A program made the translations under genes and the position numbers. The notes beneath the pieces were generated by a model. The model had not been told where the DNA came from. It worked only from the letters and a program-made list of their open reading frames with translations, and searched no databases. From an uncultured Erysipelotrichaceae bacterium (GTDB lineage: Bacteria; Bacillota_I; Bacilli_A; Erysipelotrichales; Erysipelotrichaceae), in assembly GCA_937893225.1 (NCBI GenBank), contig CALBJM010000290.1, positions 1 through 5,259 of the forward strand: 5,259 nt of DNA, read 5' to 3'. Positions 4,671 to 5,259 of this stretch are shown piece after piece; positions within the stretch are counted from its first letter, which is position 1, and each line of letters begins with the position of its first letter.

Positions 4671-5033
4671 TTAAACAAGTTCAATGTATGCCATTGGAGC
4701 AGCATCACCTTTACGAATGCCAGTCTTAACAACACGAGTATAACCACCGTTACGATCAGCATACTTAGGAGCTACTTCATCGAATAATTTCTGTAGTACA
4801 GTCTGAGAAGTCTTTTCATCAGCAACAACATTTCTGATGTATGCAGCTGCCTGACGACGAGCGTGCAAGTCACCTCTCTTGCCGAGAGTAATCAACTCAT
4901 CTACTACAGAACGCATATCCTTTGCCTTAGCTTCTGTTGTTTCTACTCTGCCATAGAGAATGACGGAAGTAGCAAGGTTTCTGAGCATAGCTTTACGATG
5001 ATCAGCATTTCTACCAAATTTACGATTCCACAT
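4671..5033 (-). CDS. rplQ: 50S ribosomal protein L17
   Basis: bL17 is a structural protein of the large ribosomal subunit, located near the peptide exit region. The 120 residues are a normal bacterial length. The family opening RKFGRNADHRKAMLRNLATS lies at 4-23, followed by the helix ETTEAKAKDMRSVVDELITL (31-50) and the conserved end RNGGYTRVVKTGIRKGDAAP (93-112) before MAYIELV. The ATG at 5033 has GAGAGG 7 nt upstream (5041-5046 on the plus strand). It follows rpoA by 15 bp, the standard end of the alpha operon in bacteria, and is closed by the 4622-4653 terminator. Nothing is unusual in it; expression should follow growth rate with the rest of the ribosomal operon. Confidence 0.98.
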   Translation of the reverse strand: MWNRKFGRNADHRKAMLRNLATSVILYGRVETTEAKAKDMRSVVDELITLGKRGDLHARRQAAAYIRNVVADEKTSQTVLQKLFDEVAPKYADRNGGYTRVVKTGIRKGDAAPMAYIELV

Positions 5034-5048
5034 ATACGTTCCTCTCTA

Positions 5049-5259
5049 TTAGTCGAAGGATTTGAAGCCTAATCCTAGTTCAATTAGCTTATCCTTCACT
5101 TCTTTTAATGATTTCTTACCGAGGTTTCTGACTCTCATCATTTCATCCTCAGTCTTCTGAGTCAACTCATCAACAGTCTGAATACCAGCACGTTTCAAAC
5201 AATTGTAAGAACGTACAGAAAGATCTAAATCTTCAATCATCATCTGCTGACCCTTGTTT
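5049..5259 (-). CDS. rpoA: DNA-directed RNA polymerase alpha subunit, C-terminal domain (partial)
   Basis: Only the 3' end is present. The reading frame is open through the window edge (residues NKGQQ precede the first in-window Met), so the N-terminal assembly domain is outside and the internal ATG codons are not starts. What is seen is the alpha-CTD, which binds UP elements in promoters and contacts activators. The DNA-binding motifs are intact: VRSYNC (the Arg and Asn correspond to E. coli R265 and N268) and RNLGKKSLKEVK (Gly, Lys, Ser and Glu corresponding to G296, K298, S299 and E302). The sequence ends LGLGFKSFD and stops with TAA at 5049. rplQ follows after 15 bp in the same operon. 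The sequence is close to that of other Bacillota alpha subunits. Confidence 0.97.
   Translation of the reverse strand, partial: NKGQQMMIEDLDLSVRSYNCLKRAGIQTVDELTQKTEDEMMRVRNLGKKSLKEVKDKLIELGLGFKSFD

Noticed and set aside
5049..5243. Treating the last frame as a complete 64-residue protein starting at 5243
   Set aside because: The frame is open to the window edge and the sequence is the alpha C-terminal domain; the internal ATG is not a start.

Overview
The window looks like an AT-rich chromosomal segment of a low-GC Gram-positive bacterium (Bacillota). The evidence is the rpoA-rplQ gene order, strong AGGAGG-type ribosome binding sites, U-tract intrinsic terminators, an HrcA/CIRCE-like operator and a lipoprotein signal with few charged residues. 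The style of the proteins suggests the Erysipelotrichia, but that is an impression and not a proof.

Layout, right to left, because most genes are on the minus strand. (1) 5259-4622: the 3' end of rpoA (alpha C-terminal domain only, cut by the window edge), then rplQ (ribosomal protein L17), closed by a perfect 11-bp hairpin terminator. This is ordinary core translation/transcription machinery. (2) 4621-4135: about 490 bp with no convincing gene. It holds a minus-strand terminator-like hairpin whose whole loop is complementary to a nearby upstream segment, and a tandem pair of DnaA-box-like 9-mers. (3) 4079-3744 (+): a small XRE/Cro-CI-type regulator with its own terminator, divergent from (4) 3564-705 (-): a tightly packed run of an uncharacterised lipoprotein, an ACT-domain protein (UPF0237) and a PFL-like UPF0210 protein. 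The 179-bp divergent spacer carries promoter-like signals and a repeated TTTATGTNAC motif with an exact 20-bp period, a candidate operator for the XRE protein. (5) 563-117 (-): a small heat shock protein (Hsp20) with an elaborate leader and a terminator at 80-111.

How the parts may work together: ACT (UPF0237) and UPF0210 are a known conserved pair, thought to sense a small molecule and act on an unknown substrate. Here the ACT ribosome binding site overlaps the lipoprotein stop codon, so the lipoprotein is probably translated from the same message. Downstream, hsp20 has a promoter whose -35 lies inside a degenerate CIRCE operator. Its 5' UTR can fold so that the Shine-Dalgarno sequence is paired, like an RNA thermometer. 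Together these would give two layers of heat control, one transcriptional and one translational.

The most interesting items are the hsp20 leader, the XRE/lipoprotein divergent control region and the attenuator-like structure at 4357-4418. No mobile element, CRISPR array, tRNA or rRNA was seen.
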